From positions 32,761-96,760 of the forward strand of contig JAFTYP010000016.1 of the NCBI GenBank assembly GCA_017461345.1: a DNA stretch of 64,000 nt. The letters are read 5' to 3'. This DNA comes from Bacteroidaceae bacterium. GTDB lineage: Bacteria; Bacteroidota; Bacteroidia; Bacteroidales; Bacteroidaceae. The notes beneath the pieces were generated by a model. That model did no database searches. It was not told the origin of the DNA and saw only the letters and a list, made by a program, of their open reading frames with translations. Below, in pieces: positions 43,914 through 53,916 of the stretch (positions are counted from its first letter, which is position 1; each line of letters starts with the position of its first letter). A program made the translations under genes and the position numbers.

Positions 43914-45425
43914 ATGGACTTCAATAGAATTACGGCTGCCGAAGCAGCAGCCCTCGTCCAGAACGGACAAACCATCGGCCTGAGCGGATTCACACCCGCA
44001 GGCGCACCCAAGTGCACACCAGCAGAAATAGCCAGAAAGGCAGAGGCAGAACACGCAGCAGGAAGACCTTTCAAAATCAGCATCTTCACCGGTGCCAGCA
44101 CTGGACAAAGTTGCGACGGCGAACTCTCCAATGCCGACGCCATCGACTTCCGTGCCCCCTACACCACAAACCCGGACTTCCGCAAGAACGTCAACCGCAA
44201 TAGCCTCAACTACTTCGACTACAACCTCTCCAACATGGCCACACAAATACGCCAAGGCTACATAGGAGAAGTAAACTGGGCCATCATCGAAGCATGCGCC
44301 ATCGAAAAGGTAGGCAACAAAGCACACATATATCTCACAGCCGCAGGCGGTATCAGCCCAACCGTATGCCGCCTCGCCACAGAAGGCATCATCGTGGAAC
44401 TCAACGCATTCCACAGCCCTAACAGCAAAGGCATACACGACGTCTACGAAATAGAAGACCACCCCTTCCGCAAGCCCATCATGATAACCAAGGCAAGCGA
44501 CCGCATCGGCAAACCCTACATCGAAGTAGATGCCGACCGCATCGTCGGCGTAATCGAATGCAACGTCCCCGACGAAGCACGCTCCTTCAAAGACGCCGAC
44601 CCCATCACAACACAAATAGGTCAGAACGTAGCCGACTTCCTCCTGCTCAACCTCAAGAAAGGACTCATACCAAAAAGTTTCCTCAATCTGCAAAGCGGCG
44701 TAGGCAGCGGAGCAAACGCAGTGCTCGGCGCACTCGGACAATGCCCGGAAGTACCCAACTTCAACATCTACACAGAAGTCCTGCAGGACGCACCCGTAGG
44801 ACTCATGAAACAAGGACGCGTCCTCTCGGCATCAACCTGCTCACTCACCGTAACCAACGAATGTCTTCTCGACATCTACGATAACATCGACTTCTTCAAA
44901 GACAAACTCGTGCTGAGACCCTCCGAAATCAGCAACAGCCCCGAGGTAATCTCACGCATCGGCGTATGCGCACTCAACACAGCCATCGAGTGTGACATCT
45001 ATGGCCACGTCAATAGCACCAAAATCTGCGGCACAAAGATGATGAACGGCATCGGCGGCTCAGCCGACTTCGCAGCAAACGCATACCTCACCATCTTTAC
45101 CTGCGGCTCAACAACAAAGGGCGGAGCCATCTCCAGCATCGTACCCTTCGTCAGCCACATCGACCATACGAACCACTACATCGACGCAGTCATCACCGAA
45201 TACGGCGTGGCAGACCTCCGTCATAAGAGCGACATGCAAAAGGCAGCCGAACTCATCAAAGTGGCACACCCCGATTACCGACCCATGCTGCAGGACTACA
45301 TGCGCTACGCAGAAAAACGCGGTGGACAAACACAACACGAACTCTCTGCCGCATTTGCCATGCACGACACATTCCTCCGCAAAGGAGATATGCGCCTCAC
45401 CGACCTGGCAGAATACATAAAATAA
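43914..45425 (+). CDS. Succinyl-CoA:acetate CoA-transferase / acetyl-CoA hydrolase family
   Basis: 503 residues. N-terminal DFNRITAAEAAALVQNGQTI and GLSGFTPAGAPK; catalytic Glu likely in ECNVPDEAR; GSGANAVLG and the C-terminal FVSHIDHTNHYIDAVITEYGVADLR. Would shuttle CoA between acetyl-CoA and succinate/propionate, fitting the fumarate-reductase-based succinate fermentation of this organism. Strong C/A-ending codon bias. Confidence 0.88.
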   Translation: MDFNRITAAEAAALVQNGQTIGLSGFTPAGAPKCTPAEIARKAEAEHAAGRPFKISIFTGASTGQSCDGELSNADAIDFRAPYTTNPDFRKNVNRNSLNYFDYNLSNMATQIRQGYIGEVNWAIIEACAIEKVGNKAHIYLTAAGGISPTVCRLATEGIIVELNAFHSPNSKGIHDVYEIEDHPFRKPIMITKASDRIGKPYIEVDADRIVGVIECNVPDEARSFKDADPITTQIGQNVADFLLLNLKKGLIPKSFLNLQSGVGSGANAVLGALGQCPEVPNFNIYTEVLQDAPVGLMKQGRVLSASTCSLTVTNECLLDIYDNIDFFKDKLVLRPSEISNSPEVISRIGVCALNTAIECDIYGHVNSTKICGTKMMNGIGGSADFAANAYLTIFTCGSTTKGGAISSIVPFVSHIDHTNHYIDAVITEYGVADLRHKSDMQKAAELIKVAHPDYRPMLQDYMRYAEKRGGQTQHELSAAFAMHDTFLRKGDMRLTDLAEYIK

Positions 45426-45446
45426 GACAACGCCCACGGCAAATAA

Positions 45447-47168
45447 ATGAACTACGACTGGAGTCATATCCCGCCTTCCGAAGCAGAAATCAAACTTGCA
45501 GGAGAAATGGCAGCAGAGCTGAAAATCAGCCCTGTGCTTGCTCGTGTGCTCATAAGGCGCGGCATAGAAAGCGTACAAGACGCACGCAAATTCTTCCGCC
45601 CCCAACTCACCGACCTGCACGACCCATTCCTCTTCCAGGACATGCAGAAGGCAGTGGACCGTCTCAACGAAGCACTCGGACGAAAAGAACGCATCCTCGT
45701 CTATGGCGACTACGATGTGGACGGATGTACAGCCGTAGCACTGGTCTATCGCTTCCTACAGCAATTCTACAGCAATCTCGATTACTATATCCCCGATCGC
45801 AACGAAGACGGCTACGGCGTCTCACGCAAAGGTGTAGACTATGCCTATGAAACAGGAGTCGGACTCGTCATCGTTCTCGATTGCGGCATAAAAGCAACCG
45901 AAGAAATTGCCTATGCCAAAGAAAAAGGCATCGACTTCATCATCTGCGACCATCATGTGCCAGGACCGGAATTACCCTCTGCCGTTGCCATCCTCAATGC
46001 CAAACGACACGACAATACCTATCCCTATGAACACCTCTGCGGATGCGGCGTAGGATTCAAACTCATACAAGCCTTTGCCATAAGCAACAGCATAGAGTTC
46101 TCACAACTCATACCCCTGCTCGACCTCTGTGCCATAAGCATCGCAGCAGACATCGTGCCTATCATGGGGGAAAACCGCATCCTTGCCTATCACGGACTGC
46201 GGCAGTTGAACAGCGCACCAAGCGTTGGCGTCAAAGCCCTCATGGAGATATGTGGCCTGCAGGACAAGGAAATCTCTCTGGGCGACATTATATTTAAAAT
46301 AGGTCCGCGTATCAATGCTTCCGGAAGAATGCAGACCGGCAACGAAGCCGTAGCACTTCTCATAGAAAAGAACCACACTGCAGCAAAAGAAAAGGCAGAA
46401 CGCATCAACGAATACAACGAGCAACGCAAGGACTTGGATAAGTCCATGACGGAGGAAGCAAACCGCATCGTCAAAACTCTCGAACACCGACACGAACACA
46501 ACTCTATCGTCCTTTTCAACGAAGAGTGGCATCGTGGCATCATCGGCATCGTGGCATCTCGCCTGACAGAAGTCTTCTATAAACCAAGCGTCGTTCTTAC
46601 TTGCAACGAAGACGGAATGGCAACCGGGTCGGCACGCAGTGTTCCAGGATTCGATGTCTATAAGGCAATCGAAAGTTGTGCAGACCTTCTCGTGAATTTC
46701 GGAGGACATACTTATGCCGCAGGTTTGAGTTTGCCGGCACAGAACATTCCGCTTTTCCGTCAACGTTTCGAGCAATATGTAAAAGAACACATTAGGCCGG
46801 AACAAGTGAATGCTGTGTTGTGCATTGATGCGGAAATAGACTTCCGCGACATAAGCCGCCGTATGGCATCCGACATCAAACGCTTTGCTCCGTATGGTCC
46901 GGACAACAGCAAACCGCTTTTCTGTACCCGTCAGGTTTATGACTATGGCACAAGCAAGGTGGTAGGGCGCGACCAGGAACACATCAAACTGGAACTTGTT
47001 GATTCCAAGAGTAGCAATGTGATGAACGGTATTGCCTTTGGGCAGAGTTCCCAAGCACGTTATATTAAGACGAAGCGTGCCTTCGACATTGTTTATCATA
47101 TTGAGGAGAACAGTCACAAGCGTGGCGAGGTACAACTGCAGATAGAGGACATCAAGCCGAGGGAATGA
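45447..47168 (+). CDS. recJ: Single-stranded-DNA-specific 5'-3' exonuclease RecJ
   Basis: 573 residues. DHH motifs: YGDYDVDGCTAVAL (I), IVLDCGIKA (II), CDHHVPG (III), and the DHHA1 block FGGHTYAAGLSL. Processes ssDNA in recombination and mismatch repair; partner of RecQ, encoded 51 bp downstream. Codons are C/A-ending in the first two thirds and G/T-ending near the end (switch around 46.6-47 kb). Confidence 0.94.
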   Translation: MNYDWSHIPPSEAEIKLAGEMAAELKISPVLARVLIRRGIESVQDARKFFRPQLTDLHDPFLFQDMQKAVDRLNEALGRKERILVYGDYDVDGCTAVALVYRFLQQFYSNLDYYIPDRNEDGYGVSRKGVDYAYETGVGLVIVLDCGIKATEEIAYAKEKGIDFIICDHHVPGPELPSAVAILNAKRHDNTYPYEHLCGCGVGFKLIQAFAISNSIEFSQLIPLLDLCAISIAADIVPIMGENRILAYHGLRQLNSAPSVGVKALMEICGLQDKEISLGDIIFKIGPRINASGRMQTGNEAVALLIEKNHTAAKEKAERINEYNEQRKDLDKSMTEEANRIVKTLEHRHEHNSIVLFNEEWHRGIIGIVASRLTEVFYKPSVVLTCNEDGMATGSARSVPGFDVYKAIESCADLLVNFGGHTYAAGLSLPAQNIPLFRQRFEQYVKEHIRPEQVNAVLCIDAEIDFRDISRRMASDIKRFAPYGPDNSKPLFCTRQVYDYGTSKVVGRDQEHIKLELVDSKSSNVMNGIAFGQSSQARYIKTKRAFDIVYHIEENSHKRGEVQLQIEDIKPRE

Positions 47169-47219
47169 TGTTTTTTGTTGGTTCTTCTTGTTTGAGGAGG
47201 ATTAGTTATTATTAAGTAG

Positions 47220-49118
47220 ATGCGGTACCTTTCAATACTTCGACAGTACTGGGGCTATGATGATTTCCGTGGTATTCAGCGTGAGGTCATTGAGAGTATA
47301 GGTGCGGGTCGTGATACGCTTGGCCTTATGCCTACGGGTGGTGGCAAGAGCATTACGTTCCAGGTGCCTGCTCTTGCCATGGAAGGTCTTTGTCTTGTTG
47401 TGACGCCTCTTATTTCTCTTATGAAGGATCAGGTGGAGGCTTTGCGTCGGCGTAATATTAGGGCGGCATACATTAATAATAACATGTCGCACGAGGAGGT
47501 GTTGACAGTTTTGGACAACAGCATTTTTGGTGCTTATAAGTTCCTTTATGTTTCTCCGGAACGTTTATCCAGTTCTTTCTTTTTGGGTAAGTTGCGTCGC
47601 ATGAAAGTTTGTTTCGTTACGGTTGACGAGGCGCATTGTATATGTCAGTGGGGGTATGATTTTCGTCCGTCTTATTTGGGTGTTTCTGTTATTCGCGAGG
47701 TTTTTCCTCAGTGTGCTGTCCTTGCTTTGACGGCTACGGCTACGTCTGCTGTGGTAGATGATATTCAGCAGAAACTTGGTTTTCGTGAGCGGAATGTTCT
47801 GAAGATGAGTTTCGAGCGTCGGAATTTGGCTTATGTGGTGCGGAGAGTGGAGAGTGTTCAGGATTCTCTTCTTCATGTTCTCGACTCGGTTCCGGGTTCC
47901 TGTATTATTTATGCACGCAATCGGAGGAAGTGTTTCGAAATGGCTGGGCAGTTGGAGGAACTGGGCTATTCGGCTACGTATTACCATGCGGGTTTGCCTG
48001 TTGTTAAGAGGAATGAGAATCAAGAGCGTTGGCGTCGTGGCGAGAAGCGTATTATGGTGGCGACCAATGCTTTCGGCATGGGTATTGACAAACCGGATGT
48101 TCGTCTTGTGGTTCATGTTGACATGCCCGATTCGGTTGAGGCTTATTTTCAGGAGGCGGGTCGTGCTGGGCGTGATGGTGAGCGTGCTTATGCTTTGTTG
48201 CTGACTGATGGCAGCGAGCGTCAGCGCATTTCGAGCCGGATGGTGCAGCAGTTTCCTAAGATTGACTATGTTCGCAATGTTTATGAGCACTTGTGTTATT
48301 TCTTTTGCATTGCCATGGGCGATGGTATGCTTGTGACGCGCGAACTGAACATCAATGTTTTCTGCCGTACGTATGGCTATTATCCGGCGATGCTTGGCGG
48401 TGCTCTCGATTTGTTGGACAAGGCCGGTTACATTGAGTACAGCAACGAGGACGATGTTTCCAGCCGTCTGCGTATTGATGTTTCGCGCAACGAACTGTTC
48501 CGTTTGTTGTATCCGTCGGAGGAGCGTCTTGTGTTGTGTTTGTTGCGCCGCTACGGTGGGATTTTTGTCGACTATGTGTTTGTCGACGAGGACATGCTGT
48601 GTGCGGAGGTGGGTATTTCTGCCGACGAGTTTTATCAGGTGATGCGTCGTTTGAGTCAACATTGTATTGTTTCGTATGTTCCGCGCAAGCATTTGCCGCG
48701 TGTCACGTTCCGTTGTCGCCGTGTGGCCAAGGAGGATGTGGTGCTTCCGCATGCCGTTTACGGTGAGAGGCGCGACCGTTATGCAGAGCGTGCCGAGGCG
48801 ATGTTGCGTTATGCGGATGCAGATTCCGATTGTTGTCGTAGCCGATTGTTGTTGGAGTATTTTGGCGAGGAGGCCGAGAAGGACTGTGGCATTTGCGATG
48901 TTTGCTGCAGGAGGAGGTCGGAGCAGAGGGCTACGGACGAGAGGGCGGCATTGCGTGCGCATATTCTTCGCCAACTTCAGGATGGTCCGTGCAACAGTTA
49001 TGAACTTGACCTTGCAGGCTTTCGTCCGGATGGTCTGGAGGAGGTCATCGATGCCATGCGTGCTGCTGGCGAAATTGTCCTTGAGGGTCCGCTCATGAAG
49101 GCAGTTGTGCGCCAGTAG
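47220..49118 (+). CDS. recQ: ATP-dependent DNA helicase RecQ
   Basis: 632 residues. Walker A TGGGKS in GLMPTGGGKSITF, DEAH box VDEAHCICQWGYDFRPSY, motif VI QEAGRAGRDG, the RecQ zinc site (CRSRLLLEYFG...DCGICDVC) and a winged-helix tail. No clear HRDC domain, so the short form. With recJ upstream it forms a recombination-repair pair. Very G/T-rich coding strand. Confidence 0.94.
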   Translation: MRYLSILRQYWGYDDFRGIQREVIESIGAGRDTLGLMPTGGGKSITFQVPALAMEGLCLVVTPLISLMKDQVEALRRRNIRAAYINNNMSHEEVLTVLDNSIFGAYKFLYVSPERLSSSFFLGKLRRMKVCFVTVDEAHCICQWGYDFRPSYLGVSVIREVFPQCAVLALTATATSAVVDDIQQKLGFRERNVLKMSFERRNLAYVVRRVESVQDSLLHVLDSVPGSCIIYARNRRKCFEMAGQLEELGYSATYYHAGLPVVKRNENQERWRRGEKRIMVATNAFGMGIDKPDVRLVVHVDMPDSVEAYFQEAGRAGRDGERAYALLLTDGSERQRISSRMVQQFPKIDYVRNVYEHLCYFFCIAMGDGMLVTRELNINVFCRTYGYYPAMLGGALDLLDKAGYIEYSNEDDVSSRLRIDVSRNELFRLLYPSEERLVLCLLRRYGGIFVDYVFVDEDMLCAEVGISADEFYQVMRRLSQHCIVSYVPRKHLPRVTFRCRRVAKEDVVLPHAVYGERRDRYAERAEAMLRYADADSDCCRSRLLLEYFGEEAEKDCGICDVCCRRRSEQRATDERAALRAHILRQLQDGPCNSYELDLAGFRPDGLEEVIDAMRAAGEIVLEGPLMKAVVRQ

Positions 49119-49141
49119 TGGTGGTGCTTTTGTTGTGTTTT

Positions 49142-50385
49142 TCAGTATGTTCTTTTACGGATGTCGAGCATGGCGTTCCAGTTGGACTCTGTGGCGGTGT
49201 AGATGTTTGCCTCGTGCAGGATGGTCCAGAGTGGTCTGTGGCACAGGGCGACGCGTATGTGTTTGTCGGCCACCCACTGGCTGACGAGTCGTGTGATGTC
49301 TGATGGTTTTTTTCCTTTGACGAGCATCAGGAAGTTGAGTGCCTTGGTGGTGTTGCCGTAGAATGTCGGTGCCAGTTGTTGTGCGAGTTGTAGTTCTCGT
49401 TCTTCGGCGGCATTGTCTGCTGTGGCGTTTTGCAGTCCTATTTGCTGTCGGAGCAATTGTCGGAGTACGATGGCAGAGAGGAGCATGACGAGTTTTCGTC
49501 GTGGTATACCGATGTAGAGTAGGCGGTGCATGAGCATGTCGAAGCGTTCTGTCTGGTAGTAGAGTCCGGCTGGCAGCAGGCGCAGGTTGGCTTCGATGGT
49601 TTCCAACTGGCGTATGATGGTCGGTTTCCACAGTTCGGGTTTGCCGAGGTGGCCGACGTTGGCTTGACACCAGAGGTTGTTCATGTGTTCTGCTTCAGTG
49701 CTTTTGCAGAGTTGTGGCAGGTAGATGTCGCGAAACTCTGTGCTGCGTTGTCTGCTGCCCAGTGCGTTGAGGCTGTGGCGCAGCAGTGGAGCCAGGGCTC
49801 GCACTTCGCTGTCCGGATGGCGTCCCACCAGTCGTCGTATGGTGCCGAGTTGCTGTTGTGTTTCGCTGCTGATGTCCCAGTTGGCGAGTTGCAGTATGAT
49901 GTTGAGGTGTTCGAGCAGTGTCTGCCTGTTCACGCCCCTATGCTGTTGCAGTTCTGCCGAAGCGATTTTCAGGCTGATGTCGAGGCGTCGTTCTTCCGGA
50001 TTGCTGTCCATGAGAGGTGCGCCTGTCCATTGCCAGTTGTCCCAGAGGCTGTTGTTGTATGCGGCAGAGGAGTCGAGGGTGGGGTAGTCACCACAGACGG
50101 AGACGCTGAAGCACCGCCCTTCGCTGTTTGTTTCGGCCACCCGTCCCACGAGTACCGGTGTGTTGTCGTGCTGCATCATGCCCAGCGTCTGCTCCAGGTC
50201 GAAGCGGCTCACCACGCCGCAACTGCGTGTGCCGGTCAGTGCGCGCACCACGATGCCGAAGTCGTTGGTCTGTTCCTTGACGAGCAGCACTTCCGGACGC
50301 TGCCTTCCAGTTCTGCCATCAGTGTGGCCACGTCGGTACCTTCGCAGGCATATTGCAGGCCGGTTATCTGTATGAGTGTTTCCAT
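49142..50385 (-). pseudogene. Frameshifted gene of unknown function (HIRAN-like N-terminus?)
   Basis: From ATG 50385 the frame reads METLIQITGLQYACEGTDV then ATLMAELEG before leaving register near 50298-50304; the frame that continues (RPEVLLVKEQTNDFGIVV onward) runs to 49142. Restoring one base (GGCAGCG to GGCAAGCG) joins them as ELEGKRPEVLL. Joined, it is about 414 residues; the N-terminus has a HIRAN-like beta pattern (weak), the rest is helical and unrecognised. Either a recent 1-bp deletion, a sequencing error, or programmed slippage. ATG 50404 belongs to the wrong frame. Confidence 0.65.
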
Positions 50386-50437
50386 GATATATAGTGTAAA
50401 GCAAGAAGTGTTCGGTGCCCGCAGGTGGCGGTGTCGA

Positions 50438-50525
50438 TAATGGTTAACCTTTCTGTCGATAATGGTTAACCATTCCGCCCATAATGCTTAACCTTTCGGG
50501 CAATAATGGTTAAGCATTCCGAGAG
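50438..50525. repeat. 22-bp-pitch palindromic array J (4 units)
   Basis: Cores at 50442 (GGTTAACC), 50464 (GGTTAACC), 50486 (GCTTAACC) and 50508 (GGTTAAGC), 22 bp apart, between two minus-strand genes. A G+C-rich hairpin adjoins it at 50529-50553. Confidence 0.95.
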
Positions 50526-50528
50526 CAG

Positions 50529-50553
50529 GCGTCGGGAGGCCCTCCCGACGGCC
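50529..50553 (-). terminator. Hairpin downstream of the S24 repressor gene
   Basis: GTCGGGAGG and CCTCCCGAC form a perfect 9-bp stem with almost no loop, 16 bp after the stop of the minus-strand S24 gene. There is no T tract, so termination strength is doubtful; it occupies the place of the paired end cores in arrays C and H. Confidence 0.4.
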
Positions 50554-50568
50554 TTTGGCAATGGCCGT

Positions 50569-51300
50569 TCAGATGTCTCTCATGACCATGATGACGCGGT
50601 AGGCTGCACGGAATTCGCTCTTGGCAAGCCGGCCGCCGTCGGCAAGTTGATATTTGGGGTTTGCAGTGCCAAGCAGCAGGAAGGGCGAGTGCGGACCGGG
50701 GTCCTGCACCATCTTCACCATCAGCCGCCCGTCGGTGGTCTGCACCAGATATGGCACATCCTTGCGGAAATCCTCGTAGCGTCCCAGCGCTTCGCCTACG
50801 CCTACGTAGTCGCCATCCTGTATGCGTGGCAACATACTGTCGCCATGACACTGGAAGACATACTTGATGTCGCGCCGGGGCATCTGCAGAGGGACAAGAC
50901 CTTCCTTGACGTCGGGCTGCTGCACATCGCCCAAAGACGGCTGTATGCCCGACACGAAAAGCGCCGAATGGCTGCTCTCCTGAGCAGGCTTCGCTGCCGA
51001 CGGCTCCCAGCGAGGCGTGCCGGCAGAACCGATGGCATAGGGCATGTCGTCATCGTCGTCGTCCTCATCCTCCGGCAAGGGCAGCGGGCCGTGCGACAAC
51101 GACACGCTGCTGCCTCGCAACCACTCGAGGTCCAACTCCGGAAAGTGTGTCATGATGGCATCGATACCACGGCGAGGAATGTGGTCGCGATACACCCAGT
51201 TGTTCACAGTCTGTGGCGTTACGCCTAACATCTCTGCCAAGTGCGAGCGGTTTCTGCAGTAACGTTCCACCAAAACTCCAATCTTTTCTTCCGTTGTCAT
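50569..51300 (-). CDS. LexA/CI-like repressor (HTH plus S24 self-cleavage domain)
   Basis: 243 residues from ATG 51300. N-terminal HTH (HLAEMLGVTPQTVNNWVYRD), an acidic linker (residues about 77-85), then an S24 domain with catalytic Ser155 in CHGDSMLPRI and Lys196 in GRLMVKMV. An Ala-Gly pair at 93-94 is a candidate cleavage point but lies further from the Ser than in LexA. Probably a stress-responsive repressor. A second TTTG-rich control region lies upstream. Confidence 0.85.
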   Translation of the reverse strand: MTTEEKIGVLVERYCRNRSHLAEMLGVTPQTVNNWVYRDHIPRRGIDAIMTHFPELDLEWLRGSSVSLSHGPLPLPEDEDDDDDDMPYAIGSAGTPRWEPSAAKPAQESSHSALFVSGIQPSLGDVQQPDVKEGLVPLQMPRRDIKYVFQCHGDSMLPRIQDGDYVGVGEALGRYEDFRKDVPYLVQTTDGRLMVKMVQDPGPHSPFLLLGTANPKYQLADGGRLAKSEFRAAYRVIMVMRDI

Positions 51301-51323
51301 ACCTTTTGTTTTAATTCTTGGCA

Positions 51324-51331
51324 CAAAGTTA
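51324..51331 (-). promoter_or_regulatory. TAnnTTTG promoter of the S24 repressor
   Basis: TAACTTTG on the minus strand 24 bp from the ATG; several TTTG copies lie 16-20 bp upstream, so the -33 element is ambiguous. No obvious dyad operator was found. Confidence 0.55.
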
Positions 51332-51433
51332 ACACAAAAACACAAAACAAACAAAAAATAAGCCTACTTTTTTAAACAAAAGGTGCGAAACCATATAAAT
51401 TAAAACAAAAGAGGTGAGAAAAACACGAGGCAG

Positions 51434-51465
51434 TTTGTTCCGTTCGCAGATATTCACTATCTTTG
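51434..51465 (+). promoter_or_regulatory. Canonical Bacteroidetes promoter of the PfkB kinase
   Basis: TTTG at 51434-51437, 20-bp spacer, TATCTTTG at 51458-51465. The start codon follows 20 bp later, so the leader is very short. Confidence 0.75.
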
Positions 51466-51485
51466 CAAGGTAAGTGAAGAAAAAA

Positions 51486-52400
51486 ATGGAAAACGGCAGA
51501 AAAGTAATCGGTGCGGGGGAGACCATTCTGGACATTCTCTTTCGCCAGGGGCAGCCGGTGGCAGCAGTGCATGGCGGCAGCACCTTCAACAGTATCATCA
51601 GTGTGGGGCGTTCCGGCGTTCCGTGTGCCTTTGTGGGTTATACGGGAAGCGACAGCGTGGGGCAGCAGACGGCAGACTTCTTGAAGGAGAATGGTGTGCA
51701 GACGGAGCATTTCCTGCTGCGACAAGGCGAGAAGAGTGCCATCAGTCTGGCCTTTCTTGCCGACAATGGCGATGCCAACTACCTGTTTTATAATGAGACG
51801 CCCCGTGTGATTCCCGGCTGGACGCTGCCCCGACTGGAGCATGGCGACGTACTTGTCTATGGGTCTCACTTTGCCGTTTGCGACGGTATGCGGCCCCTCA
51901 TCACACAACTCCTCGAGCGGGCAGAGCAGTCGCAGAGCATTGTTTACTACGACCTCAACTTCCGCAAGAACCATGCTGCCGAACTGGATTCGCTCATGCC
52001 TGCCATCGTTTGGAACATCGGCCACAGCACAATCGTGCGAGGCAGCACAGACGATGTCGAGGTTCTCTACGCCTCTCGCGTCGCGCGCGATATATATAAT
52101 AGGTACATCCGTCAGCATTGCCCCTACTTCATCTGCACATCCGGAGCGGAAAATATCACCGTCTGTACGCCCGACGGCTACCACGAGTTCCAGGCTCCCC
52201 CAGTGCCGGATGTCGTCAGCACAGTCGGTGCCGGAGACAGTTTCAACGCCGGTTTCGCCTGTGCCCTGATATGGGAGAAAATCATGCCAGAGGATATTGC
52301 AAAACTCGACCGCGACGGCTGGCAACGCCTCGTTGCAACGGCCTGTCGTTTTGCTGGCGAAACGTGCAGAAGCACAGAGAATTACATAGCCAAACGCTGA
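51486..52400 (+). CDS. PfkB-family carbohydrate kinase (fructokinase-like)
   Basis: 304 residues. GETILDILF and the HGGSTFNSIISVGRSG block bind sugar; VVSTVGAGDSFNAGFA contains the catalytic Asp and anion hole. Sugar specificity cannot be read; fructokinase-like by overall pattern. A GTG at 51474 would add four residues; ATG is preferred. The + strand changes from G/T-rich to C/A-rich within the gene near 52 kb. Confidence 0.86.
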   Translation: MENGRKVIGAGETILDILFRQGQPVAAVHGGSTFNSIISVGRSGVPCAFVGYTGSDSVGQQTADFLKENGVQTEHFLLRQGEKSAISLAFLADNGDANYLFYNETPRVIPGWTLPRLEHGDVLVYGSHFAVCDGMRPLITQLLERAEQSQSIVYYDLNFRKNHAAELDSLMPAIVWNIGHSTIVRGSTDDVEVLYASRVARDIYNRYIRQHCPYFICTSGAENITVCTPDGYHEFQAPPVPDVVSTVGAGDSFNAGFACALIWEKIMPEDIAKLDRDGWQRLVATACRFAGETCRSTENYIAKR

Positions 52401-52458
52401 GCCCTTGACGGCAACGGGAGAAGCCTTCTGCGCCGGTTCGGCGCGGATGTCTTTTCGC

Positions 52459-52572
52459 CACCACTTTGTCTTGCAAAACACCCCAAGGCGAGGCCGTCCG
52501 GAATGGTTAACCATTATTGCCGAAAACGTTAACCATTATTGCCGGAAAGGTTAACCATTTTTGAGGGCCAGG
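52459..52572. repeat. 22-bp-pitch palindromic array K (3 clear plus 2 decayed units)
   Basis: Clear cores at 52505 (GGTTAACC), 52527 (CGTTAACC) and 52549 (GGTTAACC). Two decayed units in register precede them (52461, 52483), containing TTGCAAAACACCCCAAGGC, similar to the right end of array I. The remaining bases of this 319-bp gap hold only the promoter at 52674. Confidence 0.92.
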
Positions 52573-52673
52573 CTTTGGGGGTGGCAGGCAGGAAAGCAGC
52601 AGACGAAGTGTGAATAATGTTGAAATTTGCTGTTTTTTATGCTCCGAAGGACCGTAAATCCGATATTTATTGC

Positions 52674-52681
52674 TAACTTTG
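52674..52681 (+). promoter_or_regulatory. TAnnTTTG promoter upstream of the GNAT-like gene
   Basis: TAACTTTG, 38 bp before ATG 52720; it lies inside the upstream-open frame and so supports the later start. Confidence 0.6.
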
Positions 52682-52719
52682 CGCGACTAATGTATATAAA
52701 AAATAGCAACAAAAGCGAT

Positions 52720-53916
52720 ATGTCCAACGTAACAGTCACCCAGATAACCACAGCAAAGGAGATGCGGACTTTCGTCCGCTTCAACTACGAACTGTACAAG
52801 GACTGTCCGTATGCTGTGCCCGACTTGCTCGAAGACACTCTCGAGACGCTCGACCCACACAGCAACCCCGCTTTCCGCTTCTGCAAGGCAGCCTACTTCC
52901 TGGCGCACAAAGACGGCAAAGTGGTAGGTCGTGTGGCAGCCATCGTCAACACCCGTGCCAACGAACGCTGGGGGAAACAGGACGCTCGCTTCGGCTGGAT
53001 AGACTTCATCGACGACATAGAAGTGAGTCGTGCACTGCTTCGCGCCGTAGAACAGTGGGGACACTCGCAAGGAATGGAACGCATCGTCGGTCCGCTCGGC
53101 TTTACAGACCTTGACCCCGAAGGCATGCTTACCGACGGATACGACCAACTCTCCACACTCTGCACCATATATAACCACCCATATTACCCCGAGCACATGG
53201 CACGCCTCGGTTTGGAAAAAGAGACAGGATGGGTGGAACGCAAAGTGTTTATCCCCAGGGGAGAACACGCCGCAAACAACACAAAATACTTCCGCATTGC
53301 AGAAATGGCAAAGAAACGCTACGGCTTCCGGGTGCGCCACTTCAGCAGTAAAAACGAACTTCGCAAAGGAGGATACATACAAAAAATACTCGGTGTCGTC
53401 AACAAAGCCTACGCAGAACTCTACGGCTACAGCGAACTCGACGAAAACCAAATGGCATGGTACGCCAAACGCTTCATCATGATGCTCGACTGCCGCTTCC
53501 TCACCGTCGTGGAAAACGCAGAAGGCGAAATCATAGGCACCGGCGTGTGCATCCCAAGCCTGAGCCGAGCCGTACAGAAAGCAAAAGGCAAACTCTTCCC
53601 GTTCGGGTGGATTCACATCGCAAACGAACTCTGGCTCAAACGCAAACACCGCATTCTCGATATGCTCCTCGTCGGCGTTCTGCCCGAATACCAAGACAAA
53701 GGAGCCAATGCACTCTTCTTTGCCGACCTCATACCCCACGGCATCAGTTGCGGATACGAATGGGCAGAGTCGCACCCACAACTGGAAGACAACACCGCAA
53801 GCCAAATGCAATGGAAAAACCTCGACTGCACCATACATAAACACCGCGCAGTCTTCGCCAAGACAATAAACACCAAACCGGCAAAAACGGACAACAACGA
53901 CATACAAAACCAATGA
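52720..53916 (+). CDS. GNAT-fold acetyltransferase-like protein
   Basis: 398 residues. N-terminal GNAT-like half ([62 protein letters not shown]) and a second one ([32 protein letters not shown]). A common Bacteroidetes family without assigned substrate. ATG 52720 chosen because of the promoter. Its stop overlaps the parE ATG (ATGA). Confidence 0.75.
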   Translation: MSNVTVTQITTAKEMRTFVRFNYELYKDCPYAVPDLLEDTLETLDPHSNPAFRFCKAAYFLAHKDGKVVGRVAAIVNTRANERWGKQDARFGWIDFIDDIEVSRALLRAVEQWGHSQGMERIVGPLGFTDLDPEGMLTDGYDQLSTLCTIYNHPYYPEHMARLGLEKETGWVERKVFIPRGEHAANNTKYFRIAEMAKKRYGFRVRHFSSKNELRKGGYIQKILGVVNKAYAELYGYSELDENQMAWYAKRFIMMLDCRFLTVVENAEGEIIGTGVCIPSLSRAVQKAKGKLFPFGWIHIANELWLKRKHRILDMLLVGVLPEYQDKGANALFFADLIPHGISCGYEWAESHPQLEDNTASQMQWKNLDCTIHKHRAVFAKTINTKPAKTDNNDIQNQ

